A DNA stretch of 42,909 nucleotides from Lachnospiraceae bacterium. Its GTDB lineage: Bacteria; Bacillota; Clostridia; Lachnospirales; Lachnospiraceae. The position numbers and the translations under genes are program-made. Position 1 is the first letter of the stretch. The number at the start of each line of letters is the position of its first letter. The stretch lies in contig JAFXQR010000119.1 in the NCBI GenBank assembly GCA_017526985.1, forward strand, positions 1 to 42,909, in the 5' to 3' direction. Positions 23,194 to 32,117 of the stretch are shown here, piece by piece. The notes beneath the pieces are model-generated. The model searched no databases and was not told the DNA's origin. It saw only the letters and a program-made list of their open reading frames with translations.

Positions 23194-24248
23194 AAACATT
23201 AATTGTACCTTGCGCTGGAAAATCTTCACGCTTTTCGGGAATGCCTCCAAAATGGTTGTTAAAATATCCTGATGGCAGTCTTATGGTCAGGAAGGCAATG
23301 GATGGGTTGCCCTTAAATGCCTATGACAGAATAATTGTTACGGCTGTCAAAGAGCACGTCGAAGCATATGATGTAAATAATAAACTTGATATTGCGCTGC
23401 AGGGGCTGCCGTGTGACTACGAACTATGTGTTTTGGAAGAATTTACATCGTGTCAGGCGGAAACTGTATATAAGACACTTAAAAAATTCTCTGTGACAGG
23501 AAGTTTTTCTGTAAAGGATTCGGATAATTATATAAAAATAAAGGATTCAGATAATGCGGATTTCGTCGCGGGAGTTGATATGCATAAGTTCCCGCGTGAG
23601 ATAGAAAGACTGTCATCAAAGAGTTTTCTGATGGTTAATGATCAAGGCATTATTACTGATATTATTGAAAAGAAGATAGTATCACAATTTATCAGTATCG
23701 GGATGTATGGTTTTAGCAGTACAGATCTGTTTTGTGAGGCGTTTGAACATCTCGCGGAAACAAAAGGGATGGCTAATGAAATCTATTTAAGTCATGTCAT
23801 CTCTTATCTTATTGGCACAAAGAAAAGTGTTTATTCATATAACGAAGCAGATGATTATGAGGATTGGGGAACCAAGAAAGACTGGTATAAAGTACTTAAA
23901 GATAAGAGTACTTATTTTGTAAATGTTGAGGATATTATCGTCAAAAAGAATAGTGATGATGAAACGAGTATTATACTGAACGATGAAAATGTTGAATTTT
24001 TGAAGACGATTTTCCAAAAAGGATCTCAGATCATTTTGCTGTCAGCGCAAGATCAAGATTACCTTTCAAAGATAGAGAGAAAATTAGGTGAATCAGGAAT
24101 TGATATACATGCATCGGTTTCGGGGTGTTATTTGTCACATCAAAGACTTTTTAAGAGTTTTTCTGAAGAAATCCCATACCCATCGTGCGAGGCATATAAC
24201 ATAAAAGCCGACGACAGAATAGGAGCTCTGATCCGTGAAGAAGAATAG
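23190..24248 (+). CDS. Sugar-phosphate nucleotidyltransferase with HAD-like C-terminal tail
   Basis: This 352-aa protein starts with a variant nucleotidyltransferase signature, LIVPCAGKSSRFSGMPPKWLLKYPDG (residues 4-29). FVAGVDMHKFP follows, and a GMYGFSSTDLFCEAF block typical of glucose-1-phosphate thymidylyl/uridylyl-type enzymes. EDWGTKKDW ends the domain near 235. Residues about 250-352 (IILLSAQDQDYLSKIERKL, HQRLFKSFSEEIPYPSCEAYN) look like the C-terminal part of a capsule-type HAD phosphatase with no catalytic DxD seen. It is thus a fusion, or a nucleotidyltransferase with a regulatory pseudo-phosphatase. The product would be an NDP-sugar for the glycosyltransferases downstream. It overlaps both neighbours. 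Confidence 0.75.
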   Translation: MKTLIVPCAGKSSRFSGMPPKWLLKYPDGSLMVRKAMDGLPLNAYDRIIVTAVKEHVEAYDVNNKLDIALQGLPCDYELCVLEEFTSCQAETVYKTLKKFSVTGSFSVKDSDNYIKIKDSDNADFVAGVDMHKFPREIERLSSKSFLMVNDQGIITDIIEKKIVSQFISIGMYGFSSTDLFCEAFEHLAETKGMANEIYLSHVISYLIGTKKSVYSYNEADDYEDWGTKKDWYKVLKDKSTYFVNVEDIIVKKNSDDETSIILNDENVEFLKTIFQKGSQIILLSAQDQDYLSKIERKLGESGIDIHASVSGCYLSHQRLFKSFSEEIPYPSCEAYNIKADDRIGALIREEE

Positions 24249-24807
24249 ACTTGCTATATTTGATATGGATGGTACGTTATTCGATACTGTTAGGGCGAAT
24301 TATGAATCATACAAAGATGCTGTCATAAAAACAGTGGGAGATTGTGGAATTTTACTGGATGATTTTAAGGACAAGTGCTTTGGAAAGAATTATAAGGTAT
24401 TTTTGCGGGATATATTCAAAGTAGACGACTCTTTATTTGAAACGATCCATGATGCCAAATGTGCATCATATATGGATTATATAAAGGAATATGTCGTTGA
24501 AAATACGTTCCTTTTTGATGTTATTTGCGGATTAAAGGACACGTATTATATAGCTTTGCTGACTACCGCTTCTAAAAAAAATACTTATGAATTACTGGAT
24601 GTATTTAATAAAAGAGATGTGTTTGATCTGATATTGACAAGTGAGGATGTTCATAAACTGAAACCAGATGGAGAAGGATTTATAAAGTCAATGCAGTATT
24701 TTGGGGTTGATCCATGTGACACTGTTATTTTTGATGATTCGGATGATTGCTTGAATACTGCGAGAGAGTTAAATATTGATTGCTACAAGGTTATAGGGGA
24801 AAAGTGA
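24235..24807 (+). CDS. HAD-superfamily phosphatase
   Basis: This 190-aa protein has HAD motif I at IFDMDGTLFDT (D10 nucleophile, D12), motif II at LLTTASKKNT, motif III lysine at HKLKPDGEGF, and motif IV at VIFDDSDDCLNTA. A helical cap is inserted after motif I, as in phosphoglycolate-phosphatase and beta-phosphoglucomutase-type enzymes. It starts with GTG and overlaps the previous gene by 14 bases. In an operon with an isomerase, kinases and nucleotidyltransferases it probably removes a phosphate from a sugar-phosphate intermediate, as GmhB does in heptose synthesis. The exact substrate is unknown. Confidence 0.85.
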   Translation: MKKNRLAIFDMDGTLFDTVRANYESYKDAVIKTVGDCGILLDDFKDKCFGKNYKVFLRDIFKVDDSLFETIHDAKCASYMDYIKEYVVENTFLFDVICGLKDTYYIALLTTASKKNTYELLDVFNKRDVFDLILTSEDVHKLKPDGEGFIKSMQYFGVDPCDTVIFDDSDDCLNTARELNIDCYKVIGEK

Positions 24808-24810
24808 TTT

Positions 24811-26124
24811 ATGAAACATTTTCGTATTGATGATATGCATCTGGGTTTTTTTGTCGGCGATTTTGAGCCTACGGTTTTTCGTACGAATGCAGTTGAGATG
24901 GCAATCAAACAAATCGCAAAAGGAACTTTGGACGGTGGCTATTACAGAGAAATTGATACAGAAATAATAAATGTATTATCAGGTGAAGTCGAATGTAATG
25001 GCGAGCACTTTCAAAAGGGTGATATTTTGCTTTTTACCCAAGGAGAGATGATCAGTATATTTGCATTGGAGGATTCGAATGTATTGATCTCCAAATTGCC
25101 GGGAACAAAAGGAGATGTAAAAAAAGCTAAATGGGATGACTATAATTCTTTCGATGCATATTATTCGTCCTATCTGGCAAAACTTAAAACCCTTATGAAA
25201 AATGGGGGCATTGATGATGCTCCGCTCATAAATGATACAGCAAGGCATATTGATAATTCGGATATTTCAGTAGTTGTGCAAGGATATGCTGATGATTCCA
25301 CGAGTTATTTGCTTAACAGTATTAGGAAATATCTGCCCGGTTCAACGATCATTCTTTCCACCTGGGACTATTGTGAAGTATCGAAGCTTGATTATGACAC
25401 GTTGGTTATAAGCGATGATCCGGGGGCTGTACCGTGTGAAATATGGTCAAATTTTGATCGCGGAAACAATGGAAACAGGCAGATTGTTTCCACTAAATCC
25501 GCTTTAAATAAGGTTGAAACAAAATATGTACTCAAGTTAAGGAGCGATCTTGTACTTTTAGGAGATGGATTTAAGGATTACTTATATCTTTTGGCAGGAA
25601 GAGATAATGATCATTCGGTATTTAGTGAACGAATAGTGATCGGTGAACTCTTTTCAAGACATGATTTTGTTTACCACAGAAACGGCAAGGAATACGATGT
25701 TCCCAAACCGTTCCATCCGTCTGATTGGTTTGCTTTCGGATTGACAGAAGATGTTAAAAAACTGTATGGAAATGTAAATATAATCCCGGACAATGAAATA
25801 CAGTATGATAAGCTTGTGCATCAGGATTATGTGGAGAAATATGATTACAAGTATTCTTGGAGATATACGACTGAACAACATATTCTTTTGGAAGCGTTAA
25901 AGGATAAGATGCCACGGGATATGTTCAGGGATTGGACTGATTGGAACGAAGAAAATATAGAGTATTCAAGAAAGATCATGCTTAATAATTTCGTTTTTTT
26001 GGATATGGCTCGAAGCGATATTTTGAACATGAAATATATAACCGCAAGTTTTGCGAACAATGGTTTAAGACATCCTGAAAAAAAATTATACATTTTTGAA
26101 GAATTGAAGAATGGAACATTTTAG
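24811..26124 (+). CDS. Cupin domain fused to a WavE-like glycan-synthesis domain
   Basis: In this 437-aa protein, residues about 20-105 form a small cupin-like beta-barrel: GGYYREIDTEIINVLSGEVE, then GEHFQKGDILLFTQGE. From about 148 the sequence matches WavE-type LPS/capsule synthesis proteins: DISVVVQGYADDSTSYLLNS, LPGSTIILSTWD, VISDDPGAVP, NRQIVSTKSALNK, YVLKLRSDLVLLGDGF and HPSDWFAFG. The WavE part has a GT-A-like nucleotide-binding start and an LRSD metal motif. A cupin on such a protein suggests an attached epimerase or binding function, or sensing of the sugar. Cupin metal ligands are not all obvious (few histidines), so it may be a binding domain only. It overlaps the next gene by 14 bases. 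Confidence 0.72.
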   Translation: MKHFRIDDMHLGFFVGDFEPTVFRTNAVEMAIKQIAKGTLDGGYYREIDTEIINVLSGEVECNGEHFQKGDILLFTQGEMISIFALEDSNVLISKLPGTKGDVKKAKWDDYNSFDAYYSSYLAKLKTLMKNGGIDDAPLINDTARHIDNSDISVVVQGYADDSTSYLLNSIRKYLPGSTIILSTWDYCEVSKLDYDTLVISDDPGAVPCEIWSNFDRGNNGNRQIVSTKSALNKVETKYVLKLRSDLVLLGDGFKDYLYLLAGRDNDHSVFSERIVIGELFSRHDFVYHRNGKEYDVPKPFHPSDWFAFGLTEDVKKLYGNVNIIPDNEIQYDKLVHQDYVEKYDYKYSWRYTTEQHILLEALKDKMPRDMFRDWTDWNEENIEYSRKIMLNNFVFLDMARSDILNMKYITASFANNGLRHPEKKLYIFEELKNGTF

Positions 26125-27274
26125 GAATCTGAGTATCGATAATAGATATGCGTACATTTATTCGCCATACGGAATTGGGGATCTTGTGATCATTTGCGGC
26201 TTAAAAAAATCCGTTGAAGAAAAATATAATGTCAACATCAGGTTTATTGTAAAGCCGGCCCATATTATCGTGATGAAAGCATATAAGGAGGAAGAGTATT
26301 TAATACACTCATTCTCTGACTCAGAGTTGAAGCGGTATGGTGAAGATGCAGCTAAACCGACTCCGGGTAAAATTTTTATAGCGCATCCGTTTTATCACGG
26401 CAATGGAAAAGTAAATAACGATTTCTTGAATTACTGCATTACATTTAAGCAATTGTTTATGATCGGTTTAGGAATATCGGACAAAAGCAAATTGGAATTG
26501 CCTGCATTTTCCCCTTCGGTTTCTGGAGATTTGTTGGAAAGAACAAATATTAAGGATTTAGAACGTGCTGTATTGATATTGCCTGAAATGAAAAGCGCGT
26601 CTTCATACGAAAATATGCCGGTTGAGTTGTTTGAGGACTTGATCAAGACGCTAAAAGAAAAAAAGTATTATCCTATAGTTAATATATCGGATGATACATA
26701 TATTGATCTGAAACCATACAGTGTGGAGATGTCTCTTGAAGAAGTTGCTGCTTTGGCGTGCTCATGCAGATATGTCATTTCGATGAGGTCGGGTTTATGT
26801 GATCTGATCTTTCCGTGCGTGAAGATGCTGAATATAATTTATCCGAATTATTCTTTTTGGAAACTGTTTAATTTAGAAGATTCCTATGGCGCAGTTTCAA
26901 ACAGCAACATAAAAGAAACTGTATTGAGTATTTCAAAGTCACTGTTTAATATGGGGTATCGTTCCTGCGCATTATACGGTTATGGAAATGTTGGGAAAAG
27001 AATACTGTATTCGCTGACTACGGAGGGTTTTCCAGTCGAATATATAATTGATCAAAACAAGAATGATATTTTGAGCCCCATTGACGTATATGGATCAGAA
27101 GATGAATTGCCGGGTGTTGATGTTGTGCTTATTACTTTAAGTTGTCAGATAAATGAAATAAAGAAAGGGTTATCCCGAAAAATTGATGGCGATGTAATTG
27201 ATCTGCATGAGTTGTGGATGAAGAGCGGAATTTTAAAGGAACTGGGATTTTATGAAGATAATTCAGATTGTTAG
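26111..27274 (+). CDS. GT9-like glycosyltransferase with C-terminal Rossmann-like module
   Basis: In this 387-aa protein, residues about 8-260 resemble the GT9/heptosyltransferase GT-B family in reduced form: IYSPYGIGDLVIICGLKKS at the start, IFIAHPFYHG, ILPEMKSASSYE for the C-domain start, and ALACSCRYVISMRSGLCDLIF, where the SGLCD motif is characteristic. From about 280 there is a separate Rossmann-like unit, CALYGYGNVGKRILYSLTTE, then VEYIIDQNK and VLITLSCQINEIKK. Similar units occur on four other proteins of this island. Sister GT9-like proteins are at 28705 and 32492, where the Rossmann unit is N-terminal. The acceptor and sugar are unknown. Confidence 0.7.
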   Translation: MEHFRNLSIDNRYAYIYSPYGIGDLVIICGLKKSVEEKYNVNIRFIVKPAHIIVMKAYKEEEYLIHSFSDSELKRYGEDAAKPTPGKIFIAHPFYHGNGKVNNDFLNYCITFKQLFMIGLGISDKSKLELPAFSPSVSGDLLERTNIKDLERAVLILPEMKSASSYENMPVELFEDLIKTLKEKKYYPIVNISDDTYIDLKPYSVEMSLEEVAALACSCRYVISMRSGLCDLIFPCVKMLNIIYPNYSFWKLFNLEDSYGAVSNSNIKETVLSISKSLFNMGYRSCALYGYGNVGKRILYSLTTEGFPVEYIIDQNKNDILSPIDVYGSEDELPGVDVVLITLSCQINEIKKGLSRKIDGDVIDLHELWMKSGILKELGFYEDNSDC

Positions 27275-28703
27275 CAATTATATGCGTGGAGATGCTGTTT
27301 CAAAAGTCGCGGATACAATAGAAAATAGTATCCGGAGTATTGGTATTGAAACGGAATTGCTGAGCGGTTTACTAACCGAAGAGATGGTTGATAGCGGAAT
27401 TTTCAATGATGATACTATAGTTATGTATCATCTTTCGGTCAGGATGGATCCGTTGCTCCCATATGTTAATTGTAATAAGGTTCTCGTTTTTCATAACATA
27501 ACAACACCGGAATTATTAACTGGATTTAATATTGAGTCGCTTAGAACAGATTGTGAAGCGGGGCTCTATGAGTTGAGTAAAACGGCAGAGTGTTTTGATC
27601 ATGCAATAGCATTCTCTGAATACAGCAGAAATACTTTGATTAAGCAGGGCTGGAATGATGACAAGATAATCACCTTGCCTATCATTGTAAAGTTTGATGA
27701 ACTGAGCGGAGAATCATCCGACCGTGTAATTGACAGATTCTCAGACGGGAAAAAGAATTTTACTTTTTTTGGCCGGCTGTTTCCAAACAAAAAACAGGAA
27801 GATATCATCAGGTGCTTTGAACGATATAAAAGAAAGTATAACAACGATTCAAGACTTATCCTGGTTGGATCGGGAAAGGCACCAAAATATGAAATGCTTT
27901 TAAAAAAATTGGTCGAAGACTTGGATATTTGTGATGATGTTGTTTTCACAGGATTTGTCAACCAAGAGGAGTACATTTCATATTATAAAGTATCGGATTG
28001 TTTTGTATGTTTGAGTGAACATGAGGGATTTTGCATACCTTTAGTGGAGGCCATGTATTTTGATGTTCCTATAATTGCCTATTCATCAACAGCTATACCC
28101 AATACATTGGAAGGAGCAGGAATCCTATTAGACTCAAAAGATCCCGATGTTGTTTCTGGCTATATGAACAAGGTTATAACTGAAAAGGAATACAGAGATA
28201 AGATCATTGAAGGACAGAGAAAGAGACTGGAACAACTAAAACTGGATACACTTGGATCAGAATATACGAAAGCGATCAAAAAAATCACAGAAAAACCTTA
28301 CGTGAAGGATGATAAGCAAGACATTGGAAAGCACATATATTTTGGGCAAAGCATTTTTTCGATGACAGTTCCGGAATGTATAGAAAAATCCTGTGATCCG
28401 ATAGTGATCTATGGAATGGGTAAGTGGGGAAAGCAATTGTGTTATCATCTTTCCGTCAGCCCCCTGTCAAACAGAAAGGTGTTATGCGACAGTAACTGCT
28501 CAGATGGTGATCATAATGGATATGAGATCAAGTCGTTTGAGGAGGCTATTCAATTTAATGCGGATGCATATTGGATTGTTACACCGGAAAAGAAAGAAAC
28601 TGCTATTGAAATGATCGTCATACTGATCAACAAAGGAGTTCCGTTAAGCAGAATAGCTACATATGATGGGTATTTAAATATTATTTCCATGATCGAAGGT
28701 TGA
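27252..28703 (+). CDS. GT4-type glycosyltransferase with C-terminal Rossmann-like module
   Basis: The first 360 residues of this 483-aa protein are a retaining GT-B (GT4, glycosyl transferases group 1) enzyme: MKIIQIVSNYMRGDAVSKVA at the start, FTFFGRLFPNKKQEDII, LILVGSGKAPKYE, and VVFTGFVNQEEYISYY. The EX7E nucleotide-sugar motif is SEHEGFCIPLVEA near 254-266. A second unit begins at about 380 (DPIVIYGMGKWGKQLCYHL, then KVLCDSNCSDG and AYWIVTPEKKE). It resembles the Rossmann modules of the neighbours at 26111, 28705, 29895 and 32492. It overlaps the previous gene by 23 bases. Confidence 0.82.
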   Translation: MKIIQIVSNYMRGDAVSKVADTIENSIRSIGIETELLSGLLTEEMVDSGIFNDDTIVMYHLSVRMDPLLPYVNCNKVLVFHNITTPELLTGFNIESLRTDCEAGLYELSKTAECFDHAIAFSEYSRNTLIKQGWNDDKIITLPIIVKFDELSGESSDRVIDRFSDGKKNFTFFGRLFPNKKQEDIIRCFERYKRKYNNDSRLILVGSGKAPKYEMLLKKLVEDLDICDDVVFTGFVNQEEYISYYKVSDCFVCLSEHEGFCIPLVEAMYFDVPIIAYSSTAIPNTLEGAGILLDSKDPDVVSGYMNKVITEKEYRDKIIEGQRKRLEQLKLDTLGSEYTKAIKKITEKPYVKDDKQDIGKHIYFGQSIFSMTVPECIEKSCDPIVIYGMGKWGKQLCYHLSVSPLSNRKVLCDSNCSDGDHNGYEIKSFEEAIQFNADAYWIVTPEKKETAIEMIVILINKGVPLSRIATYDGYLNIISMIEG

Positions 28704-28704
28704 T

Positions 28705-29877
28705 ATGAAGATTAATAAACCAAACAAGAATCTAATAGATAATGCTGAAGAAATATGCATATTCGGAACAGGGAAAAATGCATGCCAGACATATATTGAA
28801 TGCGTGCAAAACGGTATTTGTGTTACTTGTTTTGTCGACAGAGATGATTCTCCGGCAGTAGGAAGGGAGTTGTACTGTAAAAAAATCATCAGTGAAACAG
28901 ACTTTTCTAAAAGTCGGATGAAAATTATTATCGCATCCAAGTATTGGAGAGATATATGCAAAAGGCTGGAAAGTAAAGGCGTTGAGGAAGTATATGTTGA
29001 CGAGGAACGGTATTCGTCAAGTATTATTTGCGATGATTATTTGATCGGACTTGAAGACTATGAGTTTTCAAGAGAACGATATTATATCGTGTGTCCTTAT
29101 GGATTGGGAGATACATTATATGTTTCAGCGTTTGTCAAAGAATTGAAGAAACAGCATGGTATTAAAAATGTCAGTTTAATTGTAAAAGAAGCGCACGCAC
29201 CGATAGCCGAGATGTTTGATGCGGTTGATGAAATAATCAGATCGGATAAATTGGTAGAAAAACTTAATGTGTTTTCGATAGCGACTGAAACATGGCGGCT
29301 TAAAAACTATCTATACGGGCATTTCAAGAAAAACATACAGCAGATCAGCCACGATGAATATGATGAAAAAAAGTACTCCATGTTAGGGCTGTACAGGAAA
29401 TTTGTTATGAACATCTCGGAAGATTCCCCATTGGATCTGATCACATATAAAAACAAAAATGGTGATCATTCGATTCCTATGTCCGATGCTTCTGTAATTA
29501 TTGCTCCTTATGCGCATACAGCAAAACTGTTGCCGGTCACATTTTGGGAAAAACTTGTCGATGTTCTGTCGGATAAAGGATATGAAGTATATACAAATAT
29601 AGCTAAAAATGAGAAAGCGATCAAAGGGACGCGTGAACTGTATGTAACCCTGGCGGATATTGCCAAGTGTGCGGAAATTGCTAAATGTGTTGTATCAATC
29701 CGTAGTGGTTTATGTGATATGCTGGCTTTCACAAAAGCAAAAATGATCGTAATAGATACTGACAGTGGTTTGAGCGACGGATGGCGTCTTGATGTAATAC
29801 GAAATGATATTATCTGTACAGAATCCTATAACAAAAGTGAAACGGAATTACTGGATGAAGTGATTTCCGAAGTGTAG
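28705..29877 (+). CDS. GT9-like glycosyltransferase with N-terminal Rossmann-like module
   Basis: This 390-aa protein has at its N-terminus (about 1-105) the Rossmann unit ICIFGTGKNACQTYIECV, then VTCFVDRDDSPAVGREL and IIIASKYWRDICKRL. The GT9-like part begins at about 128 (YYIVCPYGLGDTLYVSAFVK) and ends with AEIAKCVVSIRSGLCDMLAF and KMIVIDTDSGLSDGW. The SGLCD motif and the YxLGD start are shared with 26111 and 32492. The module order is reversed relative to 26111-27274, which indicates domain shuffling. One base separates it from the stop of the previous gene, so they are co-translated. Confidence 0.68.
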   Translation: MKINKPNKNLIDNAEEICIFGTGKNACQTYIECVQNGICVTCFVDRDDSPAVGRELYCKKIISETDFSKSRMKIIIASKYWRDICKRLESKGVEEVYVDEERYSSSIICDDYLIGLEDYEFSRERYYIVCPYGLGDTLYVSAFVKELKKQHGIKNVSLIVKEAHAPIAEMFDAVDEIIRSDKLVEKLNVFSIATETWRLKNYLYGHFKKNIQQISHDEYDEKKYSMLGLYRKFVMNISEDSPLDLITYKNKNGDHSIPMSDASVIIAPYAHTAKLLPVTFWEKLVDVLSDKGYEVYTNIAKNEKAIKGTRELYVTLADIAKCAEIAKCVVSIRSGLCDMLAFTKAKMIVIDTDSGLSDGWRLDVIRNDIICTESYNKSETELLDEVISEV

Positions 29878-29894
29878 TTTCAAGGGGGCTTGTT

Positions 29895-31013
29895 ATGCTA
29901 AAGATAACTGTTTGGGGTACAGGAATACGTGCGAACAATTTTATAAAAATGTTAGTATCAAGGTATTCCTGTGTTGCGGAAATTGTTGCAGTAACATCAA
30001 ATGAAAAAATAGATGAAGGAAGGGTGACCGTTGGCAATGATCTATACACTTTTGTCAGCCCGAATAGATTATCTGAAGTAGAATTTGATCTGTGTTTTAT
30101 TTGCAGCAGCGCGTCTGAAGAGATCATTGAACAGATAAGGGATAATGATTTAATTGATATCCAAAAAGTTTATAACGAGACAGATGCCTGGCCGCTTTTG
30201 TTGAAACATAAGTTCCTATATTATTACAAAGATGATCAGGAATTAAAACAAAACGGTATTTATCAATATGTTGAAGAACATGGATTGACGATGTATCCAT
30301 ACAGTTGGTTCGATAAGCTTCAGGACGAGATCAAAGAAGTTTATGAGGAGGATGGCTATAAGTACATTTTCTATAAGGGGAAGAAGTGTTTTTATCCGAA
30401 AGAGTATTCAACAGATGAAGTATTGAACAGTGCTAATTTTTTTATTAAAGAGCAGCAGTTGATGAGCCCGCATTGCTATATGCCAAATGATGAATGGAAG
30501 ATCCGCGGCGGTGTAGTTGTTGATTGCGGGAGCGCGGAGGCTAATTTCACATTGGATGTTATTGACGATGTAGATAAAATCTATGTGGTTGAAGGAGATC
30601 CTATGTGGTGGAAACCACTGGAGAAAACATTCAAAGATTATAATGGCAAAGTGAAAATTATAAAAAAATACCTTGATTCGTACCGGCATGAAGGCTATGA
30701 CACAATAGACAGTTTTGTCGTGGAGGACAAAATAGACTTCATAAAAATGGATATTGAGGGATATGAATTAAAAGCACTATATGGTGCCCGAGAGCATATT
30801 AAAAAAAGCGACGATCTTAAATTGTCCGTTTGTACTTATCATAATCACGAAGATCATGAAACAATAAAGATTTATCTTGAATCCTTGGGGTGTGAATGTA
30901 CATATAGTAATGGCTATTTGTTCAGGATGGATGAAAGCATATGGACCGGTTTGTTTCCTGAAATAAGAAAGGGGATGCTATATGGAAAAAGAGTATCTAA
31001 AAACGATATATAA
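29895..31013 (+). CDS. FkbM-family methyltransferase with N-terminal Rossmann-like module
   Basis: In this 372-aa protein, residues 1-105 are the GxG Rossmann unit (ITVWGTGIRANNFIKMLVSR, then EIVAVTSNEK and FDLCFICSSASEEII). The catalytic C-terminal part is an S-adenosylmethionine-dependent O-methyltransferase of the FkbM type. It has VVDCGSAEANFTLDV near 204 as the SAM-binding loop, IYVVEGDPMWWKPLEKTF, and the family hallmark DFIKMDIEGYELKALYGA near 280-297. FkbM enzymes commonly methylate sugars of surface glycans and flagella. GGGGG precedes ATG at 29895. The gene overlaps the next by 32 bases. Confidence 0.85.
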   Translation: MLKITVWGTGIRANNFIKMLVSRYSCVAEIVAVTSNEKIDEGRVTVGNDLYTFVSPNRLSEVEFDLCFICSSASEEIIEQIRDNDLIDIQKVYNETDAWPLLLKHKFLYYYKDDQELKQNGIYQYVEEHGLTMYPYSWFDKLQDEIKEVYEEDGYKYIFYKGKKCFYPKEYSTDEVLNSANFFIKEQQLMSPHCYMPNDEWKIRGGVVVDCGSAEANFTLDVIDDVDKIYVVEGDPMWWKPLEKTFKDYNGKVKIIKKYLDSYRHEGYDTIDSFVVEDKIDFIKMDIEGYELKALYGAREHIKKSDDLKLSVCTYHNHEDHETIKIYLESLGCECTYSNGYLFRMDESIWTGLFPEIRKGMLYGKRVSKNDI

Positions 31014-32088
31014 AAACAGCATTGTTTTTGATGGATTCGAATACTTCATGGCCTACAATGAGAATGGGCTTTGTAAAAGAAAACCCGGCGATAATAAGGC
31101 TGAAAAAATCAGATTCATAGAGGGCTATAATGCTAATGAAATAAATTTATTCAGTAAGGTGGAATTATATAAAGACAGTATAATTATGATTCCCGCGAAA
31201 GCCCATCATGTCGTTTTTTATAACATCACGAAAGACGAAGAATATAGGGTGGATTTATATGACTATTTACCTGAATGTTCGGGAATAGATTATTATTTTG
31301 AAACCGCTTTTATCATTAACGATTATTTATATATGATCGGTTGTTTTTATCCGGGTATGATCAAAATAGATTTAAAAACACGTTCCGTGAGTGTTATAGA
31401 TATAAACGAATCAATCTGTTCCTGTGTGCCAATCGATGTATTGAAAAATGGGTTGTGTTATAAAGGAATTATAAAGGATGATCATATCTGGATGCCGTGT
31501 ATGTCAGCCCCATATATTTTCAAATTGGATACTGTTACTGATGAAATCACAAGTATTAAATTGTCAACAAAAGTCAGTGGATTTAACAGTATACTGATTG
31601 ACGCGGACAAAGCATTTTTGACTGGGCGTGGACCGGTATCAGGTTATCTGGTTGAGTTTGAGATGAACAACTGTAATTCAACCGATCTATATATCCCGGT
31701 AGAAGGAGAATTAAATAATCCGTTTGGTGATATAAGAAAAGTAGAAAATAAATACTATTTGCTTCCGGAATCCGCAGATAATGTTTTTTGTTTTGAACCG
31801 GGAAAGGATATCCGCGGGGTTGATGTTTTGAAGAGTGTTTTTACGGAAGGACGTTCTTTTACAGTTGGATGTCGTGCTGAAGATGATAACCTTTCTTTTT
31901 TTACTACAGATAACAATATTTTATGGCGTTTTGATGTTAATTATATACAGGTTTATCAATCAGAGATTGAATTAACCAGTAGTGATGCAGTTCAAAGAGA
32001 GGAAATAAAAGCATTGATGAACTCAAACCAAATAATCAGCGAAGGCAGGTATTCGTTGAATAACTACATCTCTGCCATCTGTTGCTAA
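30982..32088 (+). CDS. Uncharacterised beta-rich (propeller-like) protein
   Basis: This 368-aa protein is not assigned to a family. It shows a repeating pattern of beta-strand segments with a hydrophobic, often aromatic core (SIIMIPAKAHHVVFYNI, YFETAFIINDYLYMIG, DHIWMPCMSAPYIFKLD, FLTGRGPVSGYLVEFEM, NKYYLLPESADNVFCFE, DNLSFFTTDNNILWRFD), about 50 residues apart. This suggests a six- or seven-bladed propeller. No signal peptide is seen, so it is probably cytoplasmic. AAGGGGA upstream supports ATG at 30982, inside the end of the methyltransferase gene. It could bind a glycan intermediate or scaffold the neighbouring transferases; this is inference. Confidence 0.55.
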   Translation: MEKEYLKTIYKNSIVFDGFEYFMAYNENGLCKRKPGDNKAEKIRFIEGYNANEINLFSKVELYKDSIIMIPAKAHHVVFYNITKDEEYRVDLYDYLPECSGIDYYFETAFIINDYLYMIGCFYPGMIKIDLKTRSVSVIDINESICSCVPIDVLKNGLCYKGIIKDDHIWMPCMSAPYIFKLDTVTDEITSIKLSTKVSGFNSILIDADKAFLTGRGPVSGYLVEFEMNNCNSTDLYIPVEGELNNPFGDIRKVENKYYLLPESADNVFCFEPGKDIRGVDVLKSVFTEGRSFTVGCRAEDDNLSFFTTDNNILWRFDVNYIQVYQSEIELTSSDAVQREEIKALMNSNQIISEGRYSLNNYISAICC

Positions 32089-32117
32089 ACTGTTTTTGAG
32101 AGAAACATATAGACAAA

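Noticed and set aside
20223-24807. Straight assignment of this cassette to phosphocholine (Lic) synthesis
   Set aside because: There is no LicB-type choline transporter, and the block contains a sugar-phosphate isomerase and a HAD phosphatase, which a choline pathway does not need. LicD genes are present only in the separate left block.
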